Part shown: piece by piece, positions 35,380-43,618 of the stretch
Layout of the letters: every line of letters begins with the position of its first letter
Position numbering within the stretch: the first letter of the stretch is position 1
Source of the DNA: Oxalobacter vibrioformis
Lineage (GTDB): Bacteria > Pseudomonadota > Gammaproteobacteria > Burkholderiales > Burkholderiaceae_D
Assembly (NCBI RefSeq): GCF_027118995.1
Contig: NZ_CP098242.1
Span: 2,271,001 to 2,335,000, forward strand
DNA: 64,000 bases
Direction: 5' to 3'
Translations under genes and position numbers: made by a program
Notes under the pieces: generated by a model
Database searches by the model: none
Told to the model about the DNA's origin: nothing
What the model saw: the letters and a program-made list of their open reading frames with translations, nothing else

Positions 35380-35523
35380 GTTTTTCATTTTCGGTAAAGA
35401 GGGGCCCTTGTTTTCATCCGGGTAAAAATAAAAGTCAAGTCAGGCTGCGCGGGAAGGGGCTGCCATGGTTTATGCTGTCCTGATTCGTCCGGCATATTTT
35501 TCCGGGGAACAGGAGTTGAGGAA

Positions 35524-36141
35524 ATGCAGCTAAAACAATTTGGAATGAAGGTTTTGGCGGCAGGTATGCTGTTGTTGCCTGCCCTGGCTTTTTCCGCGCC
35601 TGCTTGCAAGGGGGTGGGCCTGCCTCATGATGCGCCGATGTTCTACCTCATCTCGGCCCGGGTGACGGACAAGGGGATTGCCGATGAGCCGTCTGGTAAA
35701 AACAGTACGCCTGACAAGCGAGAACGGCTGGCGGATATCTTTGCCAAGAATGACGTGGATGTGTTTCTTTTCAACCGGAACCCGGCAGGGGATCGGGCGC
35801 TCGGGTATGGTGTGACTATCGGGCTTTTCCGTTCGGTTGATCTGAACGGCGATATCGTCGACGATCTTTTCATTTATGAGCCGGCAGGGGCGTTTTATTT
35901 CATCATGCTGTATGCCGGATGCGGGGATGATTACTACACGCCGGTGGGTAGTTTTGACAGCCGTGAGATACCGGTGCCTGCGCGGTATTCGCCGGTGAAC
36001 GGGGTGAAGTGGGCCGAGTTTGAGGTGATAGCGCCGGACAGGACCATGAGGCATGCTGATCCGCTGGTCAACTGGGCAAAGCGCACCTGGTCATTTGACG
36101 GGAAAGTCTACCGCCAGATGAAAGTCGAGCCGCTGAAATAG
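35524..36141 (+). CDS. Secreted hypothetical protein, 205 aa
   Basis: A signal peptide (MQLKQFGMKVLAAGMLLLPA...AFSA) precedes an unrecognised periplasmic domain with two Cys (APACKGVG and YAGCGDDYY) that could form a disulfide. Acidic and aromatic motifs include SVDLNGDIVDDLFIYEPAGA. GGAACAGGAG lies just before the ATG. It precedes the Sel1 operon by ~135 bases on the same strand but is not itself a repeat protein. It could be functionally linked to that operon; this is only positional. Confidence 0.75.
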   Translation: MQLKQFGMKVLAAGMLLLPALAFSAPACKGVGLPHDAPMFYLISARVTDKGIADEPSGKNSTPDKRERLADIFAKNDVDVFLFNRNPAGDRALGYGVTIGLFRSVDLNGDIVDDLFIYEPAGAFYFIMLYAGCGDDYYTPVGSFDSREIPVPARYSPVNGVKWAEFEVIAPDRTMRHADPLVNWAKRTWSFDGKVYRQMKVEPLK

Positions 36142-36275
36142 CGCTGCGCTTTTCCTCTTTTGGCGAGAGGGGCTGACAAAAATACAACACTTCTTTTGAT
36201 GTCCCTGTACGGGATGGGTCTTCCTGTGGTGTACTATTTCATGACAGGCGTGGCTCCCTTTGCACAGGAGGAATC

Positions 36276-37028
36276 ATGAGGTGGATAAAACAGCTGGCGG
36301 TGATGTGGGTACTGTTGTTTTCTCTTGCCCCTTTTTGCATGGCACAGGAGGAGGGCAGTTCGTGTGAGGCGGCGTTTGCCGATGGCAGGCCGGACAAGGC
36401 AGGGATTGCTGCGATCAGGAAGGCGGCAGAGGGAAATGATGCCGATGCGCAGTACAAACTGGGATGTCTTTACCGGTATGGCTGGGGGGTAGAGGTAGAC
36501 CGCGCGCAGGCCAAGGGCTGGCTGGGGCGCGCTGCGGGCCAGCGGCACAGGCTGGCGCGGCATGAGTTTTTTGACCTGCAGGCCTGGGATGAGGTGCAGG
36601 ACAAGGAAGAAAAGAAAGCGCGGATCGCCGTGCTGAGAAAGCAGGGTGAGGCGGGCAATGCGGATGTGCAGTTCAGGCTGGGGATGATTTACCGGGATGG
36701 GCTGGGTGTGCCGCGGAACTATGCCGAAGCGATAAAGTGGCTGGAGATGGCTGCGCACCAGGGGCTGGCGGATGCGCAGTTTCGCCTCGGGATGATGTAT
36801 TACCGCGGGCGGGGTGTGGCGCAGGATTACATCAGGGCGCGCTCATGGCTGGACAAGGCGGCAGCCCAGCAGCATGATCGGGCGCTTCTGGTGATCGGGC
36901 GGATGGTTGAGATGGGCGAGGGTACGGAAAAGGACCGCGCAAAGGCGATGGATTTTTACCGGCGCTCGGCAGAGCGTGGCAATGGCAAGGCGAAGGAACG
37001 CCTGGAACACATGGAAAGGGGTGAATGA
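36276..37028 (+). CDS. Exported Sel1-repeat protein (cluster 2, gene 1)
   Basis: A 250-residue protein. The signal peptide ends ...PFCMAQ. The mature N-terminus SSCEAAFADGRPDKAGIAAI and the first unit DAQYKLGCLYRYGWGVEVD carry two Cys conserved in the next gene, so a disulfide is likely. After a non-repeat linker (LARHEFFDLQAWDEVQDKEE) come about four Sel1 units. A CAGGAGG ribosome binding site precedes the ATG. Its stop codon overlaps the next start (ATGA). The basic C-terminus ends in HMERGE. Confidence 0.88.
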   Translation: MRWIKQLAVMWVLLFSLAPFCMAQEEGSSCEAAFADGRPDKAGIAAIRKAAEGNDADAQYKLGCLYRYGWGVEVDRAQAKGWLGRAAGQRHRLARHEFFDLQAWDEVQDKEEKKARIAVLRKQGEAGNADVQFRLGMIYRDGLGVPRNYAEAIKWLEMAAHQGLADAQFRLGMMYYRGRGVAQDYIRARSWLDKAAAQQHDRALLVIGRMVEMGEGTEKDRAKAMDFYRRSAERGNGKAKERLEHMERGE

Positions 37029-37996
37029 TGTTTTTTTCGGTCAGGCGTGGCCTGTTTGCGGTAGTGATGGCAGGGGTGTTTCTGGCGGGCGCCGGTGTGG
37101 CGCACGCCCAGATCATGACGTGTGAAGTGGTGATGGCGCCCGGCGTGCCGGATGCGGCGGATGTGGAAGTGCTGAAGGCGAATGCGGAAAAAGGAACGGC
37201 AAAGTCGCAGTACGAGCTGGGCTGTCTTTATCGCTGGGGAAAGGGTGTCAGGAAGGATTTTCGCCGGGCGCTGACATGGTTTATCAAGGCGGCAGACCAG
37301 GATGATGCGGCAGCCCGTCACGAGATTGCCGACATGTACAAGCACGGCCAGGGGTTTGCCGGGGAGATGCAGCAGGCGTTTTCTGCCGTGGAACGGGAGG
37401 CGAACGAGGGCAGCGCCGATGCGCAGTATACGTTGGGGATGATGATTGTATACGGGCTGGGGACAGACCCGGATGATGCGAAAGCGGTGTCCTGGTACGA
37501 GAAGAGCGCGGCACAGGGCAATATTTATGCAGAAGGCCGCCTGGCCGGGATGTATGCCCGGGGGCAGGGGGTAAAGCAGGATCTGGCAAAGGCGTTTGAA
37601 CTGGGCAAACGCGCGGCGGATGCCGGGCATGTGATGTCGATGCTGAATGTGGGCCGGATGTATGAGACGGGTACCGGGGTTTCGCGGGATACCGCCGTGG
37701 CCCGGTCGTATTATCTCAAGGCGTCGGAAAAGGGCAACCGGCTGGCAACGGTGCTGTTGCGGCAACTGGATGGCGACGGCCAGGCAGCGTCTGCCGGGGA
37801 TGATGCGCCGGAGATGACGGTGGATGAAACGGGTGCGCCGGTGATGAATGCGCTGCCGGCAAAAGACTCTCCCCATGAGGGCGGGGTTTTCCGGGAGTCA
37901 ACGGATGATCCGGGTGAGGTGGCTGTCGTGCCTGAGGAAGCTGCTCCCGCAGCAAAGCCCGCGCGTAAAAAAGCCGCTGGCAAGAAAAGGAAATGA
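37025..37996 (+). CDS. Exported Sel1-repeat protein with Lys-rich tail (cluster 2, gene 2)
   Basis: A 323-residue paralogue of the previous product: signal peptide MMFFSVRRGLFAVVMAGVFL...AHA, mature N-terminus MTCEVVMAPGVPDAADVEVL and first unit SQYELGCLYRWGKGV with the same Cys pair. Five or six Sel1 units follow. The last ~80 residues are non-repeat, Pro/Glu/Val-rich, ending in a strongly basic stretch (KPARKKAAGKKRK) that could bind nucleic acid, lipopolysaccharide or peptidoglycan. Start and stop codons both overlap their neighbours by 4 bases. Confidence 0.88.
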   Translation: MMFFSVRRGLFAVVMAGVFLAGAGVAHAQIMTCEVVMAPGVPDAADVEVLKANAEKGTAKSQYELGCLYRWGKGVRKDFRRALTWFIKAADQDDAAARHEIADMYKHGQGFAGEMQQAFSAVEREANEGSADAQYTLGMMIVYGLGTDPDDAKAVSWYEKSAAQGNIYAEGRLAGMYARGQGVKQDLAKAFELGKRAADAGHVMSMLNVGRMYETGTGVSRDTAVARSYYLKASEKGNRLATVLLRQLDGDGQAASAGDDAPEMTVDETGAPVMNALPAKDSPHEGGVFRESTDDPGEVAVVPEEAAPAAKPARKKAAGKKRK

Positions 37997-38595
37997 GGCA
38001 GCGGGCGGTAAAACGACCGGCGCTGGCAGGGGCAATAATGCTCCTGGCAGTGGCGATGTTTTTGCCGTTGAGCGATGCCGATGCGCAGATACGCACGAGA
38101 CGGCCCTTGTCTGCCATTGAGCGCGACAAATTGACGCGCCTGGTAAGGGATGCCAATGAAGGCTATGACGTGGCCCGCTACAAGCTGGGGACGGTGTACC
38201 TGGAGGGAAAAATCGTCCGCCAGAGTTATCCGGACGCTGTGAAATGGTTTGCCGCTGCGGCTGAAGAGGGGCATGTTCATTCGATGCTCACGCTGGCGAT
38301 GCTGTATTCGCGGGGGCAGGGGGTCAAGGCCGATCCGGTGGCAGCTTATGGCCTGGTGAAAAAGCTGGCGGACCGGGGTTTCCGGATGGCGCAGTACAAC
38401 CTGGGGATGATGCTGGAAACCGGGCAGGGAGCGGCAAAGGATGTGAAGGCCGCGCGTGGCTGGTATGATCTGGCGGCAAAGGCGGGCAGTCCGTCAGCTA
38501 TTCATCGCCTGAGGTTTCTGGATGAGTTTGAGCTGACGGCAAGGATGGCTGATCCGGAAAAAACGTGCTGCGCTTCCCAGGCAGGCGCAGGCTAA
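37993..38595 (+). CDS. Sel1-repeat protein, 5' part of a frameshift-split gene (cluster 2, gene 3)
   Basis: A 200-residue frame. The basic leader (MRQRAVKRPALAGAIMLLAV...DADA) is a signal peptide. Three to four Sel1 units follow (VARYKLGTVYLEGKIVRQSY, VHSMLTLAMLYSRGQGVKAD, MAQYNLGMMLETGQGAAKD). After FLDEFELTARMADPE the frame enters an A6 run at 38558-38563 and ends with ~10 unrelated residues, while Sel1 coding continues in the +1 frame (next entry). Deleting one A fuses both into a ~435-residue protein. Confidence 0.85.
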   Translation: MRQRAVKRPALAGAIMLLAVAMFLPLSDADAQIRTRRPLSAIERDKLTRLVRDANEGYDVARYKLGTVYLEGKIVRQSYPDAVKWFAAAAEEGHVHSMLTLAMLYSRGQGVKADPVAAYGLVKKLADRGFRMAQYNLGMMLETGQGAAKDVKAARGWYDLAAKAGSPSAIHRLRFLDEFELTARMADPEKTCCASQAGAG

Positions 38596-38680
38596 TGATG
38601 CTCTCGCACAGCGCCAGCTTGGCCTGGCTTATCTGAGGGGAAGCGGTTTTGCAAGGAATGACGACACCGGACATCAGTGG

Positions 38681-39301
38681 TTGATGAAGGCGGCTGAAAA
38701 CGGTGATGCAGAGGCCCAGTACAATGTGGCTTATCTCTTTCCTGGCGATGGCACGGTAAAAGACAGCTATGTACAGGCACTGGAATGGACTAGGAAGGCT
38801 GCGATGCAGGGACATCCGATGGCGGCATTTAACCTGGGCGGGATGTACGAGGCCGGGCAGGGGGTAGACAAGGATTGGGTGGAAGCCGGCAGATGGTATG
38901 TGTATGCGGCAGGGATGGGCAATGCCAATGCGATCAGGCGGCTGGACAGGATAGCGGATACCTGCCGCCGTTTTCCGGAGCGTCCGGAATGCGATGAGGC
39001 AAAGCTGCGGGATGCGGCTTCCCGTGCGGATGCCGCCTCTTTATACCGGATCGGGCTGGCGTACAAGGACGGGGACGGGATAGAGAGGGATTACCGCAAG
39101 TCCCTCTTCTGGTTGCGGTATGCTGCCGGGATGGGGTATGTGAAGGCGCAGTACGAGCTGGGCGATACGTTTGAAAATGCACTGGGTGTCGGCAGGAGCG
39201 CTGCGCAGGCGAGATTCTGGTTTGAGAAGGCGGCAGCCCGCGGGGATGCCGAATCTGCCATCCGGCTGCAAAAGCTCAAGAGCGACGAGAAGGAGGAGTG
39301 A
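38681..39301 (+). CDS. Sel1-repeat protein, 3' part of the frameshift-split gene
   Basis: A 206-residue frame without signal peptide. Sel1-type coding already runs in this frame from about 38560 (RKKRAALPRQAQANDALAQR, then LGLAYLRGSGF), ahead of the first ATG at 38681, which supports it being the continuation of 37993-38595. Five Sel1 units plus a Cys-containing spacer (IADTCRRFPERPECDEAKL). It ends TGATG onto the next gene with AAGGAGGAG just upstream. If not produced by frameshifting it would be a cytoplasmic fragment. Confidence 0.78.
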   Translation: MMKAAENGDAEAQYNVAYLFPGDGTVKDSYVQALEWTRKAAMQGHPMAAFNLGGMYEAGQGVDKDWVEAGRWYVYAAGMGNANAIRRLDRIADTCRRFPERPECDEAKLRDAASRADAASLYRIGLAYKDGDGIERDYRKSLFWLRYAAGMGYVKAQYELGDTFENALGVGRSAAQARFWFEKAAARGDAESAIRLQKLKSDEKEE

Positions 39302-40878
39302 TGGACAGGCCTGTGGGAATCGGGGTAAGGAAAGCTGTCATGCTCTGGGGGCTGGCGCTTCTCATGTCTGCGCCCTTTGCCTGGGCACAAGGAGGAAAGA
39401 CGATGGATACCAAGGGACTTTCACCTGCTGCCCTGTCGATTTTCAAGCAGCAGGCCAGCCCGGCCACCCTGGCAAAAAAAGCCGATAAGGGGGATGACAA
39501 TGCGGCGCTGATGCTGGGGTACATGTACCGGCTGGGACACAAGGTGAAGAAAGACCCGGCAAAGGCAGTGCAGTGGTTCAAAAAGTCAGCTGACAAGGGC
39601 AATGCGGAAGGGCAGCTCCAGATGGCGATCATGTATGCCGCCGGGGAGGGGGTAAAACAGGATTATGACGCCATGCGCCGCTGGCTGCAGAAATCAGCGG
39701 AAAACGGCTATGGTCTCTCGCAATTCCAACTGGGCCTTCTGTATGCGAAAGGCATTACGGTGGAGCAGGATATTGCGGTGGCCCGGATGTGGCTGGGATT
39801 TGCCGCCGAGCAGCCGGGAGATATCGGGCAGATGGCAAAGACCGTGCTGGATACGATGCGTGAGGAGGCGTCGGTTGCCGGGCTGGATTTTATCGCCATG
39901 CCGCTGTGGGTGAGCACGGCGGAAAAATACGGCAAGGCGCTGGCCAGCCTGCAGGCCGGGGCGGACAAGGGCGATGCCCGCTCGCAGTATTTGCTGGGGC
40001 TGGTGTTTAACTGGCTCGGGGATAGTGATCCGGCCAACCGGATGAATGTGTTTTACCGGGAGGCTGCGCAGCTTTTCAGGCGGGCAGCGGAACAGAGCCA
40101 CCCGCCAGCGCAGTACCTGCTGGGTATGGCGTACTTTGACGGCAAGGGTGTCGCCGATGATGATGAACAGGCGGTGTCGTGGGTCGACAAGGCGGCAGAG
40201 CTGGGATATGCCCCGGCCCAGGTAGCGCTGGGTGCATGGTATGACGGCGCGCATCCACGCCGTGACCCGGAGCTGGCAAGGCTCTGGTATGAGCGGGCAA
40301 AGGCCAAGCGCAACTGGTACGGCAAGGCGTATTTCATTGAGGAAGAATTGATCGCTTCGGCGCCCGGCAAGCGGGATATGCCGGTAAAGCAGTGGGATGC
40401 GCGCGACCAGTATGTGATGGCGCTGGCATATGAAAAGGGCGCGGGCGTGCCGGCTGACCCGGAGCAGGCGGTGGCCTGGTACCGGCTGGCGGCCTCGGGG
40501 CTTCTGGTGCCCGCCCAGCGGCGGCTCGGGCTGGCGTACCTGGAGGGACGGGGCGTGGCAGCCGATGCGGCTGAAGCCGCCACCTGGCTCAGTCTTGCTG
40601 CCGAGCAGGGTGATGCCGAAGCCGAAGCGGCGCTGGGCACCCTGTATGCCACAGGCAAGGGCGTGTCGTCTGATGAGAAAAAGGCGTTTGCTCTCTACGA
40701 AAAAGCGGCTGACGAGGGGATAGCGCGTGCCCAGGAAGGGCTGGGCATGATGTATCGCGACGGGCGCGGCGTGAAGAAAGACCGTGCAAAGGCCTTGAAA
40801 TGGTTTGAGCAGGCTGCGGTTACTTCCGGCACGGCGACTGAACAGATGCTGATGATCATGCAGGAAACCGCGAAGTAG
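39301..40878 (+). CDS. Exported Sel1-repeat protein, longest of the window (cluster 2, last gene)
   Basis: 525 residues. The signal peptide ends ...PFAWAQ and is followed by Sel1 units covering most of the protein: three or four between ~60 and 190, a break with a non-repeat helix pair (VAGLDFIAMPLWVSTAEKYG), then about six more to the C-terminus. The eighth unit is atypical (AYFIEEELIASAPGKRDMPV). It starts at the ATG overlapping the previous stop codon (TGATG) with a strong AAGGAGG. The last unit is followed by FEQAAVTSGTATEQMLMIMQ. It closes the coupled operon; no clear terminator follows. Confidence 0.88.
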   Translation: MDRPVGIGVRKAVMLWGLALLMSAPFAWAQGGKTMDTKGLSPAALSIFKQQASPATLAKKADKGDDNAALMLGYMYRLGHKVKKDPAKAVQWFKKSADKGNAEGQLQMAIMYAAGEGVKQDYDAMRRWLQKSAENGYGLSQFQLGLLYAKGITVEQDIAVARMWLGFAAEQPGDIGQMAKTVLDTMREEASVAGLDFIAMPLWVSTAEKYGKALASLQAGADKGDARSQYLLGLVFNWLGDSDPANRMNVFYREAAQLFRRAAEQSHPPAQYLLGMAYFDGKGVADDDEQAVSWVDKAAELGYAPAQVALGAWYDGAHPRRDPELARLWYERAKAKRNWYGKAYFIEEELIASAPGKRDMPVKQWDARDQYVMALAYEKGAGVPADPEQAVAWYRLAASGLLVPAQRRLGLAYLEGRGVAADAAEAATWLSLAAEQGDAEAEAALGTLYATGKGVSSDEKKAFALYEKAADEGIARAQEGLGMMYRDGRGVKKDRAKALKWFEQAAVTSGTATEQMLMIMQETAK

Positions 40879-41167
40879 CAGGGCATCTGTGCTGATGGTT
40901 CCTTCAAGGTGAATCTGTCGCAACCACACAACATCGCCTGAATTTTTTTACATAAAATTCTGGCCCCGTGCTGATTCAAAATTTTTTTCCTTCCATTCAT
41001 GCGGATTCAGTCAATTTCACTTTAAAAAACAGAGGGTTATCCCCTGCCCGTCTTTTTTCCTCCCTCACGGTTCGTTAAACGATTCGTTGAACCAACTGTG
41101 AAACGATTCGTGTTGTAACGCTTTGATTTAATTAAAAATAATAGGTGACCGCGCAGATTTTATCCTG
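40879..41167. other. Gene-free stretch with direct repeats
   Basis: No supported gene. AAACGATTCGT occurs twice (41077-41087 and 41101-41111), starts 24 bases apart, upstream of the promoter-like element at 41145-41173. Confidence 0.5.
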
Positions 41168-41258
41168 TATAACAGAAAGCGTGAACTTCCCATGTTCATG
41201 TCTTTCTTCATGTAGGCGATCTTTTCGGGGAGGGTCTTTGATCCTCCCCGCTTTTTTC
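41145..41258 (+). ncRNA. Candidate small RNA or leader with its own terminator
   Basis: GTGACC (41145-41150), 17-base spacer and extended -10 TG-TATAAC (41168-41173) resemble a sigma-70 promoter. About 55 bases on, CGGGGAGG...CCTCCCCG with T6 forms a terminator at 41226-41258. The transcript would be ~80 nt with small hairpins (GAAC..GTTC) and no coding frame. It could instead be an attenuator in the leader of the 41327 gene. Confidence 0.4.
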
Positions 41259-41326
41259 AGGCCCCAAACAGGCAGGTGAAAAAATGATGCGCATCATAAA
41301 AATCAATCCGATCACAGGAGGCTTTT

Positions 41327-43498
41327 ATGGGCATCCTTGACGAGGATTTCACATCGGACGATCCATTCAAACCCGGGAAAACGGATGAAGGATTCAGGAT
41401 GGATTTTTCGCTGGACAATTACGCGAAAAAATTGACAGGCAGCCTGGGTGCAACGGGTGGCGGGGATGGTGGTGGTTTGCCGGCTGATCTTTACCAAGCA
41501 CCTAAAATCGAGCCGCTAGTTGTTCCCGATAGTACCGTCAAACCAGTGGTGCAACCCACTGTCACGGCAGTCAAGGTAGAACCGGCAAAACCGTATGCCA
41601 AACTCAAGGCAGAAAGCCCCTCAGGAATCGACAGGGGTATAGCCGCGTTAAACCGGATGGTTCAGCCTGCATTGCAGGATAGCGAAAGCACCGCAACCCT
41701 TGGGTTGCGGATCAAAGATGAAGTCAGGGTAAATCCGGCAGAAGCCGCAAACCAGATCAACAAATTATCACGATCTGAAAGCGCATCAAGTGAAGATATT
41801 GGCAATCTCGGTATTCGTATCCAGCAGGAAGCGAAAATCGATCCCGAAGAAGTCGCGCGACAGCTAAATCAACTGTCACAGGACGAGAGGAGTGAAAGCG
41901 AAAATACAGGAAACCCTGGCCTGCGTGTTCAACAGGAAGTCCGGGTCAATCCTGAAGAAATGGCACGAAACATTAACCAGCTTTCTGACCCCCAACGAAA
42001 AGCCAGTGCCCAAACCGGCACCCTCGGATTACGCATCCAGCAAGAAGGCACCTTTACCCCTGATGGTCTCTCAGAGCAGCTTAATCGGACAGCCGAAGCT
42101 GACAGAGCGGAAAGTGATCAGACCGGCAAACTCGGGCTACAAGCCAGGAAAGAAGCCGAAATCATGGATCCGTCCCTGTTCATCGCCAAGCTGCGATCCT
42201 CACAGTGGCGGCAGCAAATGGCGGACAATCTCTCGGCAATCGTGAACAATACCTCCGATGTCCCCTACCGTGCCGCATCTGACAAGGCGCAGGCAATACT
42301 CAATTCCCGGAATGCCCGCTTTGACCCCGCATTCAATAGCTGGTATGGCAACTACGAAAGACAATACGCCAGAGAACAGGTTGAAAACACCTTGAGAACC
42401 GGCAAAGAAATCAAGTGGGACCCCGAACTTGCCAAAAAACAGGCATACCCCATACTCGACCGCTATGGCGCATCCCATGGCTACGACACCATCGGTAACA
42501 CGGGCTTTGCAGGAGGCAGCTTCTCCACGCGCCATCTGAAAGAGCAGGCAACCGACCTCGGTAAAGACATCCTCTCTTACATGGCAAAAGGCAGCGACCT
42601 CAATTATGCTCACATCGAACAAACCGCCCAGGCCATGAAAAGCCTGGAGAGCACCGGATACGGCAAAGGCGTTACTGACATCATGGCAAGCGTCTACACC
42701 GGCTCACTCAACATCGGGCAGGAAGCTGCCAATACCCTCATGACCATGATGCAGGGCTATCCGCCGCCCGAAGTCATGGCCTTCGGCTACCAGATGAGCT
42801 GGCTTACCCACGGCAACGACACCGCTGCCTGGGCCAAAGAAATCGAAGATAACCGCGAATACGCCAACTATGCCAAACGCGAGGTCTACAGCTTCTTCGA
42901 TGATGGAAAAAACATGCTCAAAGACTTGAGAAGTGATTCGTACAATGATTTACAATACTTCACCAGTGATCCCAGCCGCAGTGCCTTTCTCCGTCCTGAC
43001 AAAATGACAGGCGACTTCTTTGAAAAATTCGTCCCCACCATGGTGAGTCTCGCTCTTCCCAACAAGCTGACCGCTGTCGGCAACTTCAGCAAAGCCGGTA
43101 CCGTCTTTACCCAGTTCACCTGGATCGGCACAAGGGCCTTTAACCTGGGAGCCTCAGAAAGGGTCAATACCCTTATCAAGAATCCCCACATGGTGGATAA
43201 CGACCTCCGGTTTCACGAATACCTCAAGCACACCAGCCAGCCCTTTGATGTTGCCCGAAATGACTTCATCCAGGCAGAAGGCAGGCGGGTGGGTGTGCAG
43301 GCAGGAACATTAAGCCTCCTGACAGCCGGGGCATCACGGTTACTTCGTTTAGGCGCTACCGGCTCGGAAGGGATTGTGTTTCAGAATCTGCAGGAATTTA
43401 TGCTGCAACGGTTTGAGGAAACGGCACAGGAGGCGATTAATCAAGATCATAAGAAAATTGCGAAGGACGCTGAAAAAGGAGGTGAACCTTATAAGTAA
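41327..43498 (+). CDS. Unknown 723-aa protein with 36-residue repeats
   Basis: No family recognised. Order: acidic N-terminus (MGILDEDFTSDDPFKPGKTD), a Gly-rich hinge (~40-51), a Pro/Val/Lys-rich linker (~58-95), four 36-residue repeats at 125-268 and a partial fifth (consensus LGLRIQQE...P-EE-A-Q-NQLS...SES..TG). Then a ~430-residue mostly helical domain rich in Tyr/Asn/Ala, with a hydrophobic stretch near VQAGTLSLLTAGASRLL, and a short Lys/Glu-rich end. There is no signal peptide. The overall look recalls phage internal-virion or large polyvalent proteins, and it may be cut short. ACAGGAGG precedes the ATG. It stands alone between two Sel1 clusters with terminators on both sides. Confidence 0.8.
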   Translation: MGILDEDFTSDDPFKPGKTDEGFRMDFSLDNYAKKLTGSLGATGGGDGGGLPADLYQAPKIEPLVVPDSTVKPVVQPTVTAVKVEPAKPYAKLKAESPSGIDRGIAALNRMVQPALQDSESTATLGLRIKDEVRVNPAEAANQINKLSRSESASSEDIGNLGIRIQQEAKIDPEEVARQLNQLSQDERSESENTGNPGLRVQQEVRVNPEEMARNINQLSDPQRKASAQTGTLGLRIQQEGTFTPDGLSEQLNRTAEADRAESDQTGKLGLQARKEAEIMDPSLFIAKLRSSQWRQQMADNLSAIVNNTSDVPYRAASDKAQAILNSRNARFDPAFNSWYGNYERQYAREQVENTLRTGKEIKWDPELAKKQAYPILDRYGASHGYDTIGNTGFAGGSFSTRHLKEQATDLGKDILSYMAKGSDLNYAHIEQTAQAMKSLESTGYGKGVTDIMASVYTGSLNIGQEAANTLMTMMQGYPPPEVMAFGYQMSWLTHGNDTAAWAKEIEDNREYANYAKREVYSFFDDGKNMLKDLRSDSYNDLQYFTSDPSRSAFLRPDKMTGDFFEKFVPTMVSLALPNKLTAVGNFSKAGTVFTQFTWIGTRAFNLGASERVNTLIKNPHMVDNDLRFHEYLKHTSQPFDVARNDFIQAEGRRVGVQAGTLSLLTAGASRLLRLGATGSEGIVFQNLQEFMLQRFEETAQEAINQDHKKIAKDAEKGGEPYK
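41699..42130 (+). repeat. Four tandem 108-base coding repeats
   Basis: Units at 41699-41806, 41807-41914, 41915-42022 and 42023-42130, each encoding exactly 36 residues starting (L/P)G(L/I)R(I/V). They are divergent at DNA level, so the period is best seen in the protein. A degenerate half-unit precedes and a partial unit follows. Confidence 0.85.
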
Positions 43499-43546
43499 TT
43501 GCACAAAAATTGACATATATTTTCTTATATATTTGGTTAGTGTTGA

Positions 43547-43574
43547 AGCGTCCATCTTTTCGATGGGCGCTTTT
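43547..43574 (+). terminator. Terminator after the 723-aa gene
   Basis: AGCGTCCATC / GATGGGCGCT stem (one mismatch), TTTTC loop, then TTTT. Confidence 0.75.
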
Positions 43575-43618
43575 ACCTGTTTCAGGTAAGATAAGTAGAC
43601 AAGACCATAAGGAACACC

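Noticed and set aside
33942..41000. attR copy of the tRNA-Ser 3' end
   Set aside because: I looked for the T-arm/acceptor sequence downstream of the prophage remnant and did not see it; it was probably lost by deletion.
41699..42130. 108-base tandem units as a CRISPR-like or non-coding array
   Set aside because: The units are in one long open frame, divergent at DNA level and conserved as protein, so they are protein repeats.
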